Position numbers and translations under genes: made by a program
Assembly (NCBI GenBank): GCA_023374025.1
Contig: SIJG01000045.1
Location: 124,001 to 188,000 of the forward strand
Source of the DNA: Heterodera schachtii
Taxonomy: Eukaryota > Nematoda > Chromadorea > Rhabditida > Heteroderidae
DNA length: 64,000 bases
Direction of reading: 5' to 3'
Notes under the pieces: generated by a model
Database searches by the model: none
Told to the model about the DNA's origin: nothing
The model's input: the letters and a program-made list of their open reading frames with translations, nothing else
Shown here: positions 24,301 through 34,849 of the stretch, piece by piece
Numbering within the stretch: the stretch's first letter is position 1
How the letters are laid out: the number at the start of each line of letters is the position of its first letter

Positions 24301-25844
24301 TATAGTTTTTGTTGTTATGAAAAAAAAAGAAAATAGTTGTTATAACTCGAAAAGTAACTTAACAATAACCAAAAAAAAAGACTTGTTTTCGTACTATTGA
24401 AGCGAAAAAGTCACAATAAATGAAATGTAAACAGAATTACCAAATATTTAGTTCTCGATGAATTGTATGAAAAAAAATATTTAAAATACTGAAATTCAGA
24501 AAATTACATAAAATAACTAATTTAAAATTTATAATTAATATGATATACATTATTTGAAAAAAATACATCACATAAAAATTTGAAAAATGACGAATAAAAA
24601 GTATAATATATTTTGAATAATTTAGAAAGGTAAAAGATAAATTAAACTTCGAACAAACCTGTTGAACACAAAAAAAAGATGTGTAGATCAAGAGAATATT
24701 AAAAACCAAGAATTCCACTTACGCACAAATAAAAACATTTTCAAAACAATTAACAACATCAATAACTCCTTAATTAATACGACCAATAAGCTTTAATTTT
24801 ATATTTTTTAATTAATTTTCAACAAAATAATAATCTAATAAAACCTACTATTGCGAGAACGCTTGAAAAATTGACAAAAGCAAAAATAGAAAAGTAAACA
24901 ACAAAAAATATGGAAAATCATTTAAACTAATTAGAATTAAGTTAAAATAATTGTGAGTTTTACTTAAATAAAACAAAATTAACATTTTGCTATTTCTTAA
25001 TTGAAAGTAAATTAAAAATATGGCATTTTAACAGTCAAAGCATGGCGTTAGTTAGCATAATAAATTTATTTTGAAAATTTTATAAAACTCGTTTTAAACA
25101 ATTAAATAATAAAAGTAAAAATGCTTGATAAAGCAATAACATTTTAGGTTTCAAAAAATATACTATCCTGTGTTGAAGTTCTCAAGCCTTGAAAATAGAA
25201 ATTAAAAAATTATAAAGTATTAATTTTTAGAGTGTATCCACCTTAACGAAAAACTAATATTTAGTAATTCAAATTTTTGCACAGAAGTAAAATATTTATT
25301 TGTTTATTTAAAATTATTTAATAAATTATGAATTAAATTAGTTCGAATCGGTATGTTTTATATATTTTTATTTAATTGGCGTTCTCATTATATATCATGC
25401 ACATTTCTGTGTCTTCAGGTTTATTCATTGGAGAATTTTTTTAAATGCACTTATTTTTGATTGAAAATTTCATTCAATGTAAAACACATATATTTAATTA
25501 GTTTGCAATAAATTAATTCAATCTTGAATGAATCTATAATTTTATTTAAATAATAGTATAAATTATTTCTATTGATTTTATCATAAAGTAAAGATAAGTT
25601 AGAAGCGAGAGCAAGAATTTTTGCGTTTATTATTAAAAAATTATTGCTTTTTATGTGTTTTTGGAAATAACTATTAAAGAACAAATATTAAGGCATATTT
25701 AATTTTCGGGTGAATGAAATTGAAAGGAAATTAATAAATTTTAAATAACAATAAAATTATAAATGAATACTGTGAATTTTTAAAATAAAACTAAAAATCA
25801 TCAGGCTACGACAAAGCTAACAAATTTTAGGAAAAGTGTTTTTT
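18320..25844. other. Long A-rich desert
   Basis: About 7.5 kb with strong A over T excess for most of its length and no supported gene. Minus-strand frames at 22092-22304 and 24437-24718 are hydrophobic, motif-free and within chance expectation. The one notable detail is a perfect small stem GTCGTAG/CTACGAC with a four-base loop at 21385-21402. At 24,205-24,245 a piece reads AGGGGGTGTATTTTCGTT, similar to the complement of the FB1 interior. Confidence 0.55.
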
Positions 25845-26042
25845 TCATGAAAACGGCGACGAAATGAAAGCGCCAAAAAATTCATCATATTCAAATGCCA
25901 AATCTTCTCTTTCATCATCGTTTGCCGCATTTTCCATTGCTTTTTCCCATTTTGCTTTTGCTTCAATTGCTTTTTCTTTTGCAATTACATATATTTTTTC
26001 CATTTTTTGCTCAAATTCTTCGCGGAGATTGGCAATTTTCGT
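25845..26042 (-). CDS. Terminal exon encoding a charged alpha-helical / coiled-coil C-terminus
   Basis: On the minus strand a frame reads from an acceptor-like TTTAAATATAAG (AG at 26044-26043) through 65 codons to TGA at 25847-25845. It begins TKIANLREEFEQKMEKIYVI, continues with AKEKAIEAKAKWEKAMENAA and then an acidic stretch NDDEREDLAFEYDEFFGAF. Glu, Lys and Ala with regular hydrophobic positions indicate a helical coiled coil followed by an acidic tail. The frame stays open to 26099 but becomes Lys-rich and AT-rich there, as expected of an intron or linker. The plus-strand open frame over the same bases (Ser/Phe-rich) is its shadow. Upstream exons were not found and no named family is claimed. 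This is the most convincing host coding sequence in the window. Confidence 0.55.
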   Translation of the reverse strand, partial: TKIANLREEFEQKMEKIYVIAKEKAIEAKAKWEKAMENAANDDEREDLAFEYDEFFGAFISSPFS

Positions 26043-26467
26043 CTTATATTTAAAATATTTTGTTTTTTGCTTTTTGCTTTTACAAGATTGAATGAATAAT
26101 CAACAGAGGAATTTATGATTTATTTCGCTATAATATATAAAATGCAAGCAAATTAACATACAAAATCATTGTAATATTATTGTCAAGTAATTTTCATAAT
26201 TTATTGTCCATCTTGGATTTTTGATTTGTAATAATATATTATTACTTTATGTGATTTTATGTTTGTTTTGGTTTTTTTTTTGTAATTTAAATTTAAATGA
26301 AGGATAAGCATACTTAAAAGCAACTGATAGTGCTTTTAGCTTAAATTTTATAATTAAGAATTTTATTGAATTTAAGAAACAAGCAAATGCCCAAAAAAAT
26401 TGTTCCCTATATATTATTACATTAATTGAAATGCTAAATTATAATGAAAAAATGAATGTGGTCCATT

Positions 26468-26566
26468 TTATATGGTAACTAAACAAGAGCAATGTGCCGG
26501 ACAGGTATGGCATGTTTTGCATACATTTTTTAAGTGCCATTCGTTTTTACAGCGATTGATTTTTTT
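26468..26566 (-). CDS. Candidate cysteine-rich exon
   Basis: Minus-strand frame of 32 codons ending in TAA at 26470-26468, without an ATG. It contains six cysteines in the stretch NVCKTCHTCPAHCSC plus an upstream RCKNEWHL. The spacing C-x2-C-x2-C-x3-C-x-C is typical of small disulphide or metal-binding modules, but no family fits clearly. Another minus frame has an ATG (reads MPYLSGTLLLF). The plus strand is open as well and has a donor-like CAG/GTATGG at 26501-26508. The island is real; the frame is undecided. Confidence 0.25.
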   Translation of the reverse strand, partial: KKINRCKNEWHLKNVCKTCHTCPAHCSCLVTI

Positions 26567-29485
26567 TTAATTAAAATAGTTTGATAAATTAATATATATT
26601 CTTTAAAATTTCCAAAGGTCGAAATATAAGAAAACCTTAACTCAAGAACAAAAAATATAACAGACAAAAATTAACCACAATCAAATTTTTAAAGAGTCAA
26701 AATGAAAAATAAAAGGTTAAATGATTCGTTAAAAAATTAATATGGCTGAAATAAATGTATGCTAGTGTGGCATTAATTACTCAATATAACATATAACAGA
26801 TTGCTACATAATGTTTATATTCTTATAGAAACAATAAATAATTTTTAATTAAATAATTATTGAATAATTTTGCTTTATTATTTAATTACTTCCAAAACTC
26901 ATAATTGCAAAAAATGCATTTAAATGAAGTTTGCTTCAGTTGTTTTTGTATATGACAATGGTAAATAATTAATATGTTTAACATAGGTTCTATTTACAAC
27001 TGATGTATTAATTCATTTAACGGTAATTTGAATTGTTAAATAAGAAATGTTAGTCTTTTTTATTTATTCACTTATATTTCTTGTTTACCAAGTTTCCTGC
27101 TTCTGCTTTCATCAGGAAGTTTGCAGCGTATATTTATCTTTTTGAAAATTATTATAAGATTAAAAGGTTTTTACTTTATTGAGATAAATATAATCAAAGT
27201 AAATTATGAGTAAGCGTTATAATTTTATTTGTTTTTAATATTTAAATTGTGTTTAAAAATTCTTAAATCTTTTAAGGTGTTTTTTAGAAAAATTCCTTAA
27301 GTTTATTATTAATTTAATAATATTATTTATATTATAATTTTATTAAGAATAAATTTACTCGGCCAATATTTAAAAAAATATTATTTTTGGGCAATTTGGT
27401 CTTTAAAAGTTATAAAAATTCATTTTAAATAATTATAAACTGCTTATTTAGTTTTGAAATAATTTATCTGCATATTAGTTAATATAAGATATTTATTTAC
27501 AACAAAATAAACACTTTAACTTTTTAAAAATTTATAAAATGTGATGATGTGATATATTCTTCTCATTTCATTAATTTTTTTTTTCACGAGTATAATTGCT
27601 TTAATTTTGCATTTATTATTTGGTACATAAAATTTACAAATTTTTGTATTTTATATAATGTGAAATGTTATAACAGTCATTGTACTGAATCTTATTAAAT
27701 CATTTTAATAATTGCAAAATAAAAGATTGATTTTTATTATGTTATTTCGTAAAATCTTTTTCTTTCATAAAAATTTACATTAAAAATTTAATTATTGGAA
27801 TTAATTTAAACATAATGACTAAATGTGGATAAAATGATAGCATTTAGTTGATTATGAAGGCGCTAAACAATACGCATACAAATAAAAAAATAATTAAAAT
27901 TTTTTTTATTAAACTTTAAAATATTTCTCATATAATTCGAAAAATTTTTCACCATTTAATTGGTATATATTTTATTTATCATAAATTATATTTTTACATA
28001 ATTTTTTATTTTATTATAATAATAAATTTTGAAAGGAAGGAAGTCAAAAAGACGAAAAAAAAGTTTTTATTTAAATTCTGCAAAATGAAAAAATATTTCT
28101 CGAGCTTCTTAATGATGAATAAATTGCAAAGCTAACTTTATATAAGCAATTCTAATCTAAAAAATTAAAACTCCTTTGGAAAACGAATGAGATGAAACAA
28201 GCTCTCGATTATCAAATGGTATAAGTCATGATTTACTAATTGAAATTAACATTATGAGAAAATAAAATTATATTTTATTGCAATCAACAAAATAACAAAC
28301 CTATAACTAATATATTAAATATAATTTAACTAAATTTCAATAATTTATATACTTCAAAACTTACGGAATTACAAGTATTAAAATTAAAAAAAATTAATCA
28401 ACAGCCATCGCTTTTCACAATTCATTAGTGATATGCGAGTAAATAAAAGAAAAACAATAAAATGAAAATTAATTAATTACAATATTTAAATAGAAGAAAA
28501 AACGAAATAAAAATAATTATATATGAAATTTATATAAAATGCTTTATATTTACTTCAATATTTTATAATTTGAAAAGAATTTTTGATTATAAATCATAAT
28601 TCCAAGCTCACTTGCCAAATCCTAATCATTGCTCTCGGTACCAAGATCATGAAATTAAGAAATAGCACAAGAATATTTTATCCCTCAATACATTATAATT
28701 TTTATTAATATCTCAATTAAGAAATTAATTTCAATTTGTGCTTTTGTTTTCAATTAAAAATAAAATTTAAGAAAAAAATATGAGTCGTAAATTTAAAAAT
28801 AGTACAACCAATTATTACTATGAAGAAATAAAATATTTTATCAAATAAAAACTTTAATATAAAATATGTCTCACCATCTTTATAGATCATCACTGTTAAG
28901 TTCCACCTAATTAATATCAAAATAATCAAATTTAATTAATAATCACTCATCATATAGTCGTCATATATAAATATATATTTAATTAACCTATTCAACTCTT
29001 TAAATTCAGCGATTAATTAAAATTCCAATTTCAACTCAAACTTTTTTATATTTTAAGTCAGTGAGTTCAGCATATGGTGCTGTACAGGTAAATTTAGAAT
29101 ATCAAAATACAAAATATTGAGTGTAATTTATTTAGGTAGTAATACAATCGTAGATGTAACATTAACTTTTATAAAACTTTAATTCATATATAAAGAATTT
29201 GTAATTACAATGTATTAAGAGATAATTAATTATGACTTAATCAGAATGTATTTACCAAAAAATATTTTTTTCATAATCAGAGAAACTAATGATTGGAAAT
29301 TGTATTTGATAAAAATTGTTTAAAACAAGTAATTTTTTTTTAAATTACGTCGTGGAAAATTTCAGAAAATTCATTTGGGTATTGCGTAAAAAAGTTAATG
29401 GATATAAATGATCAAGCGTAAATTTATTTTTAGAGGAAATATTGTAATGTTTATGTGTTGGGGGCGAATGGTTAATTCAATTTTT
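26567..29485. other. AT-rich spacer
   Basis: T-rich to about 28.08 kb, then A-rich. Holds a short stem TTCCTG/CAGGAA with 13-base loop at 27094-27118, in a small GC-richer patch, and another GC-richer patch at 28,605-28,660 that is open in several frames. No gene is supported. Confidence 0.5.
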
Positions 29486-29597
29486 GCATGGATTTGGAGC
29501 AGTACAAGCTAGGTTACAAGGATAGGTTGGATTTAATGCCATATTCAATTCTATTGGTCTAAATTGTGTAAAAAACCTTCGTTTTTGTTATATCAGG
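29486..29597 (+). repeat. Dispersed repeat, half copy
   Basis: Aligns from end to end with 63889-64000 in the same orientation (about 78% identical by eye): shared words include GCAGTACAAGCT, GATAGGTTGGATTTAA, GGTCTAAATTGT and GTTTTTGTTATATC. The left edge of the similarity coincides with the centre of the palindrome at 63826-63952. Confidence 0.7.
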
Positions 29598-29599
29598 TT

Positions 29600-30712
29600 T
29601 GGTTTTTGTCTATAAAAAAATCGAGTTAAATTAGTGGGCAAATTTCCAATTTTGGCATGGTCGGGAAAAAGGCCGAAAAAATCAATCAAGCAATGAAAAA
29701 GTGAAACAAAGGTAGGAATTAAAAGAGGATATTCTGACAAACAAAATAAAAATAATAATTTAGCAATCGAATTTAAATTTTTCATTTACTGTACATTTTC
29801 TTGCGTTTTCAAATTAAGCAGAATAAAATTTGAATTTAATTCATTATGTAAATATCATTCAGCATTTTTAAAATGTGTAAATACTGTTTTTTTTATTTTA
29901 ATATTTTTATTAATTAATAAAAACCATTAGCAGATTCAATAATCGTTTAATTGTGGCGTATTTATACATAATTTATAGATTATTTAAAATATTCTTTTCT
30001 CGCACCCAAATTATTATTTAAATAATAGTTAATTAGTTAAAACTATTTTTTATTTCAAAGAACAACGTTGACAAAAAATTGAATCGCTTTATATTTTCAA
30101 ATATTTACATTATTTTGTTTATCATTATTACTGCTTAAATTATTCCAAAACATCTATTTCTCTAGTTGCTTCAAAGAAACTGTCTCAATTTCTTTTTTTT
30201 ATGTAAATCAGTAGTAATTAGAAAGAGGGAATAATTTTTTTTTGTATACAAAATTATCGGATTAAATTTTTTAATATGGATGCAAAATTAAATTTTAATT
30301 TGGTGAAATCAATTATATTTTTATTGCTATGAACATGAGTTAACTAATAAAATAACCATGAAGTTCTTGTTTTCACATTGTTTGTTTTTCTTTGATTTTC
30401 TCGCGTATCACCAATGAGTTTTGATAGGCTGGCTATTGCTGTTGATTAATTTGTTAATTTTAATACTTTTACTTCCTTAATTTTCTTTTACTAAATAAAT
30501 TATTTTTTCATTTCATTTTTCATTATATGCGTATTTAACTTTTTATTTATTTTAATTAATGAAATATCGTTATCTATATTAAATGTATTAGTTATAAGTT
30601 TGCCATATTTGTCATTTCAATAAAAAACAATATTTATTATATAATGTTAATTCCTTAGTAGCTAATGATTTGATTTAAACACTAAAGTACCATTTGATCA
30701 TCGAGCTTGTTT
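29600..30712. other. AT-rich spacer with one GC-richer patch
   Basis: The patch at 29,640-29,740 is open in plus and minus frames (plus: a 15-codon ATG frame reading MVGKKAEKINQAMKK; minus: 65 codons from 29785). No domain. The rest is T-rich. Confidence 0.4.
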
Positions 30713-30838
30713 AAGATACTCTCTCGAACGGCATTAATTTCGAATTTTAAGGTCATTTTAAACCTCGGGATCTGGAAATTTGACCCATTGAAACGAGCCC
30801 TAAAATTCTGAAATGAATGCCGTTCGGTAGAGCATCTT
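30713..30838. repeat. 126-bp imperfect palindrome (MITE- or miRNA-precursor-like)
   Basis: The left arm AAGATACTCTCTCGAACGGC and the complement of the right end (AAGATGCTCTACCGAACGGC) match at 18 of 20 positions, and pairing continues through CATTnATTTC and AATTTTA(A/G)GG for about 40 bp. The inner 45 bp is weakly paired. Size, GC content and pairing fit a tiny foldback transposon; a small-RNA precursor is possible. No target duplication is visible. Confidence 0.75.
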
Positions 30839-33556
30839 CAATCTTTTTCTATGTAATTTTTTCTTTAATCTTTATACTTTATAATTTTATGATATTCAGA
30901 AGTATTTTCGGTACTGAAATATTTTAAACATTCACAGTTTTATATTATGTTTTATTCAACTATACAATCGGCCCTTAACCTATGTAAAAAGTTTATATTA
31001 AAAATTAAAAAATATGAAAAAAATTTGTCAACATTTTTAAATTTTGCTATTTTTCAAAAATTTATTAGTGAAATTCTTATTAAAATTAGAATAACAGTTG
31101 AATTTCTTTTAAACACACTTGATGCGCTATGATATATATGAGGTAAAGTATTTAAATTTTTATTGTAAAATCTATTGTGTCCTATGTTGATTTGCATTAT
31201 GTATTGAGCATGGGTATTTATTAAAGAAATATGTTCAATTATTTGGGTAATTTAATTCTTATTCATTATTATATTATTATGACATCAGACGCAATTCGTT
31301 TCATTTTTTTAAATATACTGTAATCAAAAATTTTGAACAATAGGAAGGATTTTGCGTTAATCATCCGACTACGCATTCACCATTTCGTTTAGGCTTGTTC
31401 AATAAAATTTTATAAAGTTATACAGAATAGATTATTCCCATGATGATTTTCTTTGTATGTAAATGAGCAATTATTATTAAATTATAATTTATATAGTTTA
31501 TTTTATTTAATAAAAAAAAATAAATTTATTTAGATTTTATAATATTGTATAAAAATTGTTTTTTTATATAAATTTTTGATTTTTTTATGCATTGTTTATC
31601 TTTATTTTGATTTTACTGATAAATTAAAAAAGGCTAAATAATTTTATTTACAATTATAAGATTACATTTAAATGAATCTCCACTAATAAAATTCATATTA
31701 TTAATCTAACGAATTAAAAAAGAAATTTACGAAATACAATGAATATCAAAAATTAAAAAATTATGCATAAAAAGGTTTAACAGCAGAATGTTTTTGTTAT
31801 AAATAAATTAAAATAAAATTAAGTAACTTTATTTTTGAATTTAATAAAATAATTTAGAAGAAAAGATTATATGTATTTTTATTTGAGCTTTTTTATGTAT
31901 TTTTCATGATTAAATGCTAATTTTATTATTCATTAAATTCATTCAATTAATACATAGAATAAAAAAATCTATAATACATTTTTCCATTGGTTGTCTTTTG
32001 TTGTTTTTATTTTGAATTTTTCGTCACAACTTTTATAACTTCAATTTTATCTACTTTTCAAATGAATTATAATATTTTTTCTCTTCTTATTGACAATAAA
32101 GTTTAAAATAGGATTGGTGACTTATTTCTTACATTATTTTGACTGCTTTAATTTAAAAAAAATGGTTTTATCTTTCAAAATATTTATTTATTTTTTAAAA
32201 GAGCCATAATCCCACAATTATCCTATGATTGGCATTTCTTGACAAAATCTGAAAAATCAACCAGTTTTTACTGGTAACATTGAAAATTTTGACACAATTC
32301 TAAAAATTTATATTTGAATTCTTTGTTTTAATTATTTAATAAATACAAATTTTTTAAATGTTTAAATACAATATTTGCAATTAAAACTTTTTTATTGCAT
32401 TTTTTAAAGAATCTTTTGAATTTTAAATTTTTTAAATCTATAATTGTATATAATAAAATATTTTGATATAATACTTTTATTAACAAAGTTAAATTCAAAA
32501 TAAAAATTATTATTGCTTTTTAAATTATTGAGAAAAAAATTGAATTGATTGGGTAATTTTAGGACATTTTTTTTTGCAAATGCACCAACTTGTTTTTCTT
32601 AAGAAAAAATATAATAGTTTTTTTAAATATTATTTTTTATAAATTTTTTCTTAATTTTATTATTAAAATGTTTTAATCGTTTTTTTCTCTTTAATTTTTC
32701 ATTATTTTATTTAGTTTTTAATTGTGTTAATTTAACATTACATAAGGATAATTTAAGAAAAACTTTTCAATAAAAGAATTAGATTTTAATTTTATTTAAA
32801 TTTGTATTGTTGAACATTTTATAAATAAATTAAAAAATTACTATTTTTTTAAATGAATATTGTAAAAATAAAAACACAACTGTGATTAATTCTAATATTA
32901 TTTTAATTCGTCGGAATTTTTTTAAATAAAGTTATTTAAAAATGTTTCTATATAAAAATTGTAATTTTCAAATTTAAAAATGTTTATGTAAATATGCAAA
33001 TCTGTTTATAGCCATTAAATATTGTTATTTCATTGTGATTTTTGCTTAGCAATAAAAAAATGTTGGATTAATACTCGAAATAATTTAGTATGTCTACAAT
33101 ATAAATAAATAAATTATAAAAAACAAATGAATAAATTTATTTAAAATAAATTTATAACTTTTTGTCTTAAACATAAATAAAAAATTAATTTTGTTCAGTT
33201 GTTTTTATTGACCGAATGAGCTAATGAATCATGGAAACAAAAAATTTTGAAATGGGTTTGCTTGCATAATAAATAATGCAAAGTTGACGAACATGAGTTG
33301 TATTATGAAATAAAATAGAAAAAGACGCCAAAAAATATTTTTCAAATTAAAATACCAAAAAAGTATAAAAACAACATATAATTTTTTCAGCGAGCCATAA
33401 TTAATTAATAATAATATGAAATGAACCGAATGGACTTATTTTATTCATTTAATAATTTAATATAAAAATAAATTATAACTCTGCGATAAAAGAAAAATAA
33501 ACTTAACTAAAATTTTAGCAATTTGAAATTAAAAAAAAGTTAGAATAATTATAACA
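30839..33556. other. AT-rich spacer
   Basis: T-rich, turning A-rich after about 33.0 kb. A 61-codon ATG frame at 30947-31132 (plus) has a protein-like mix of residues (MFYSTIQSALNLCKKFIL at its start) but no motif and ordinary AT content; treated as unproven. A GC-richer patch at 31,350-31,400 holds nothing recognised. Confidence 0.45.
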
Positions 33557-33600
33557 ACTAGCGCAGGCGCGCTCGCTTCGCTCGCGCACCCCGCGCTAGT
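33557..33600. repeat. GC-rich 44-bp palindrome at the edge of the CT tract
   Basis: ACTAGCGC (33557-33564) pairs perfectly with GCGCTAGT (33593-33600). The interior is GGCGCGCTCGCTTCGCTCGC followed by GCACCCC and can form a second, imperfect stem. It sits 31 bp before a 1.2 kb polypyrimidine tract and is the most GC-rich spot in the region. Confidence 0.85.
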
Positions 33601-33631
33601 CAAAATTTAAAAAATTTGTCTTATTCCTCCA

Positions 33632-34849
33632 AATGTTTCTCTCCCTCTCTTTCTCCCCCCCCCCTCCCTCTCTTTTTCTCTTTCTTTCTCTCTCTCTCCC
33701 TCCCCCCTCTCTCATTCTCTCTCTCCTTTCTCTCTCTCTCCTTTTCTCTCTCTCTCTTTTTTCTTCTCTCCCCCCCATCTCTCTTCCTCTCTCCCACTCC
33801 TCCCTTTTTTTCTTCTCTCTCTCCCATCTCTCATCCTCTCTCCCACCTCTCTCTCCTCCCCGCTTTCTCTCTCTCTCTTTTCTTATCTCTCCCCCATCTC
33901 TTCCTCTCTCCCACCTCTTTCTCTCCTCCCCACTCTCTTCTCTCTCTTTTCTTCTCTTTCTTTTTTCTCTCTCTCTCCCTCGCTCTTTCTCTCTCTCCCT
34001 CTCTTTCTCCCCCCCCCTCTCTTTTCTTTCATTCCTTCTCTCTCTCTCTCTTTCTCCTCTCTCTTTTCTTCTTTCTCTCTCTCCCCCACTCCCTCTCTCC
34101 TCCCCACTCTCTCTCATTTTCTCTCTCCCTTTTCTCCTCTATCTTTCCTCTCTCTCTCTCTCCCTCTCTCTCTATCTCTCCCCCCTCTCTCTTTTTTCTT
34201 CTCTCTCTCCCATCTCTCATCCTCTCTCCCACCTCTCTCTCCTCCCCACTCTCTCCTCTCTTTTCTTCTCTCTTCCCCATCTTTCTCCCTTCTCTCCCAC
34301 CTCTCTCTCTCCTCCCCACTATCTTCCCTCTCTGTTCTCCTTTTTCTCCCTCTCTCTCTCCCCCACTCTCTCTTTTATATTTATTTTCTCTCTCTCTTTC
34401 TCCCCGCCCCCTCCCCCTCCCTCTCTTTTTCCTTCTCTTTCTTTCTCTATTCTCTCTTTTCTCTCTCTCTCTCTCTACCTCTCTCTCTTTTTCTCTCTCT
34501 CCCTCTCTTTCTCTCCCCCCTCTCTTTCTTTCATTTCTTCTCTCTCTCTCTCTCTCTCATTCTTCTCTCTCTCTTTCTCTCTCTCCCCCACTCCCTCTCT
34601 CCTCCCCACTCTCTCTCATTTTCTCTCTCCCTTTTCTCCTCCTCTCTCCCACCTCCCTCTCTCCTCCCCACTCTCCCTCTCTCTCTTCTCTCTGTTTCTC
34701 CCCCCTCTCTCTCTTTTCTTCTCTCTCCCCCATCTCTCTTCCTCTCTCCCAACTCTCTCTCTCTCATCCCCACTCTCTTCCCCTCTCCCAACTCTCTCTC
34801 TCTCATCCGCACTCTCTTCCCCCCTCTCTCTCTCTCTCTTGTCTCTAAA
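33632..34849 (+). repeat. 1.2-kb polypyrimidine (CT)n tract with higher-order repeats
   Basis: Almost only C and T on the plus strand for about 1,220 bp, broken by rare A or G and one TTTATATTTATTTT interruption near 34375. Blocks recur: CATTTTCTCTCTCCC with its CCCCACTCCCTCTC prefix appears at about 34,085-34,140 and again at 34,590-34,645 (about 505 bp apart). CATCTCTCATCCTCTCTCCC appears near 33,825 and 34,210. All frames are open through it, giving illusory Ser/Leu/Pro proteins over 400 residues long. Capable of triplex (H-DNA) formation and replication slippage. Confidence 0.95.

Noticed and set aside
16565..24718. Minus ORFs of 66-93 codons (16565, 18119, 22092, 24437)
   Set aside because: Hydrophobic, AT-biased, without motifs; such lengths arise by chance in 64 kb of this composition.
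25864..26091. 75-codon plus ORF rich in Ser, Phe and Ala
   Set aside because: Antisense shadow of the Glu/Lys-rich minus exon, which has the more protein-like composition and an acceptor.
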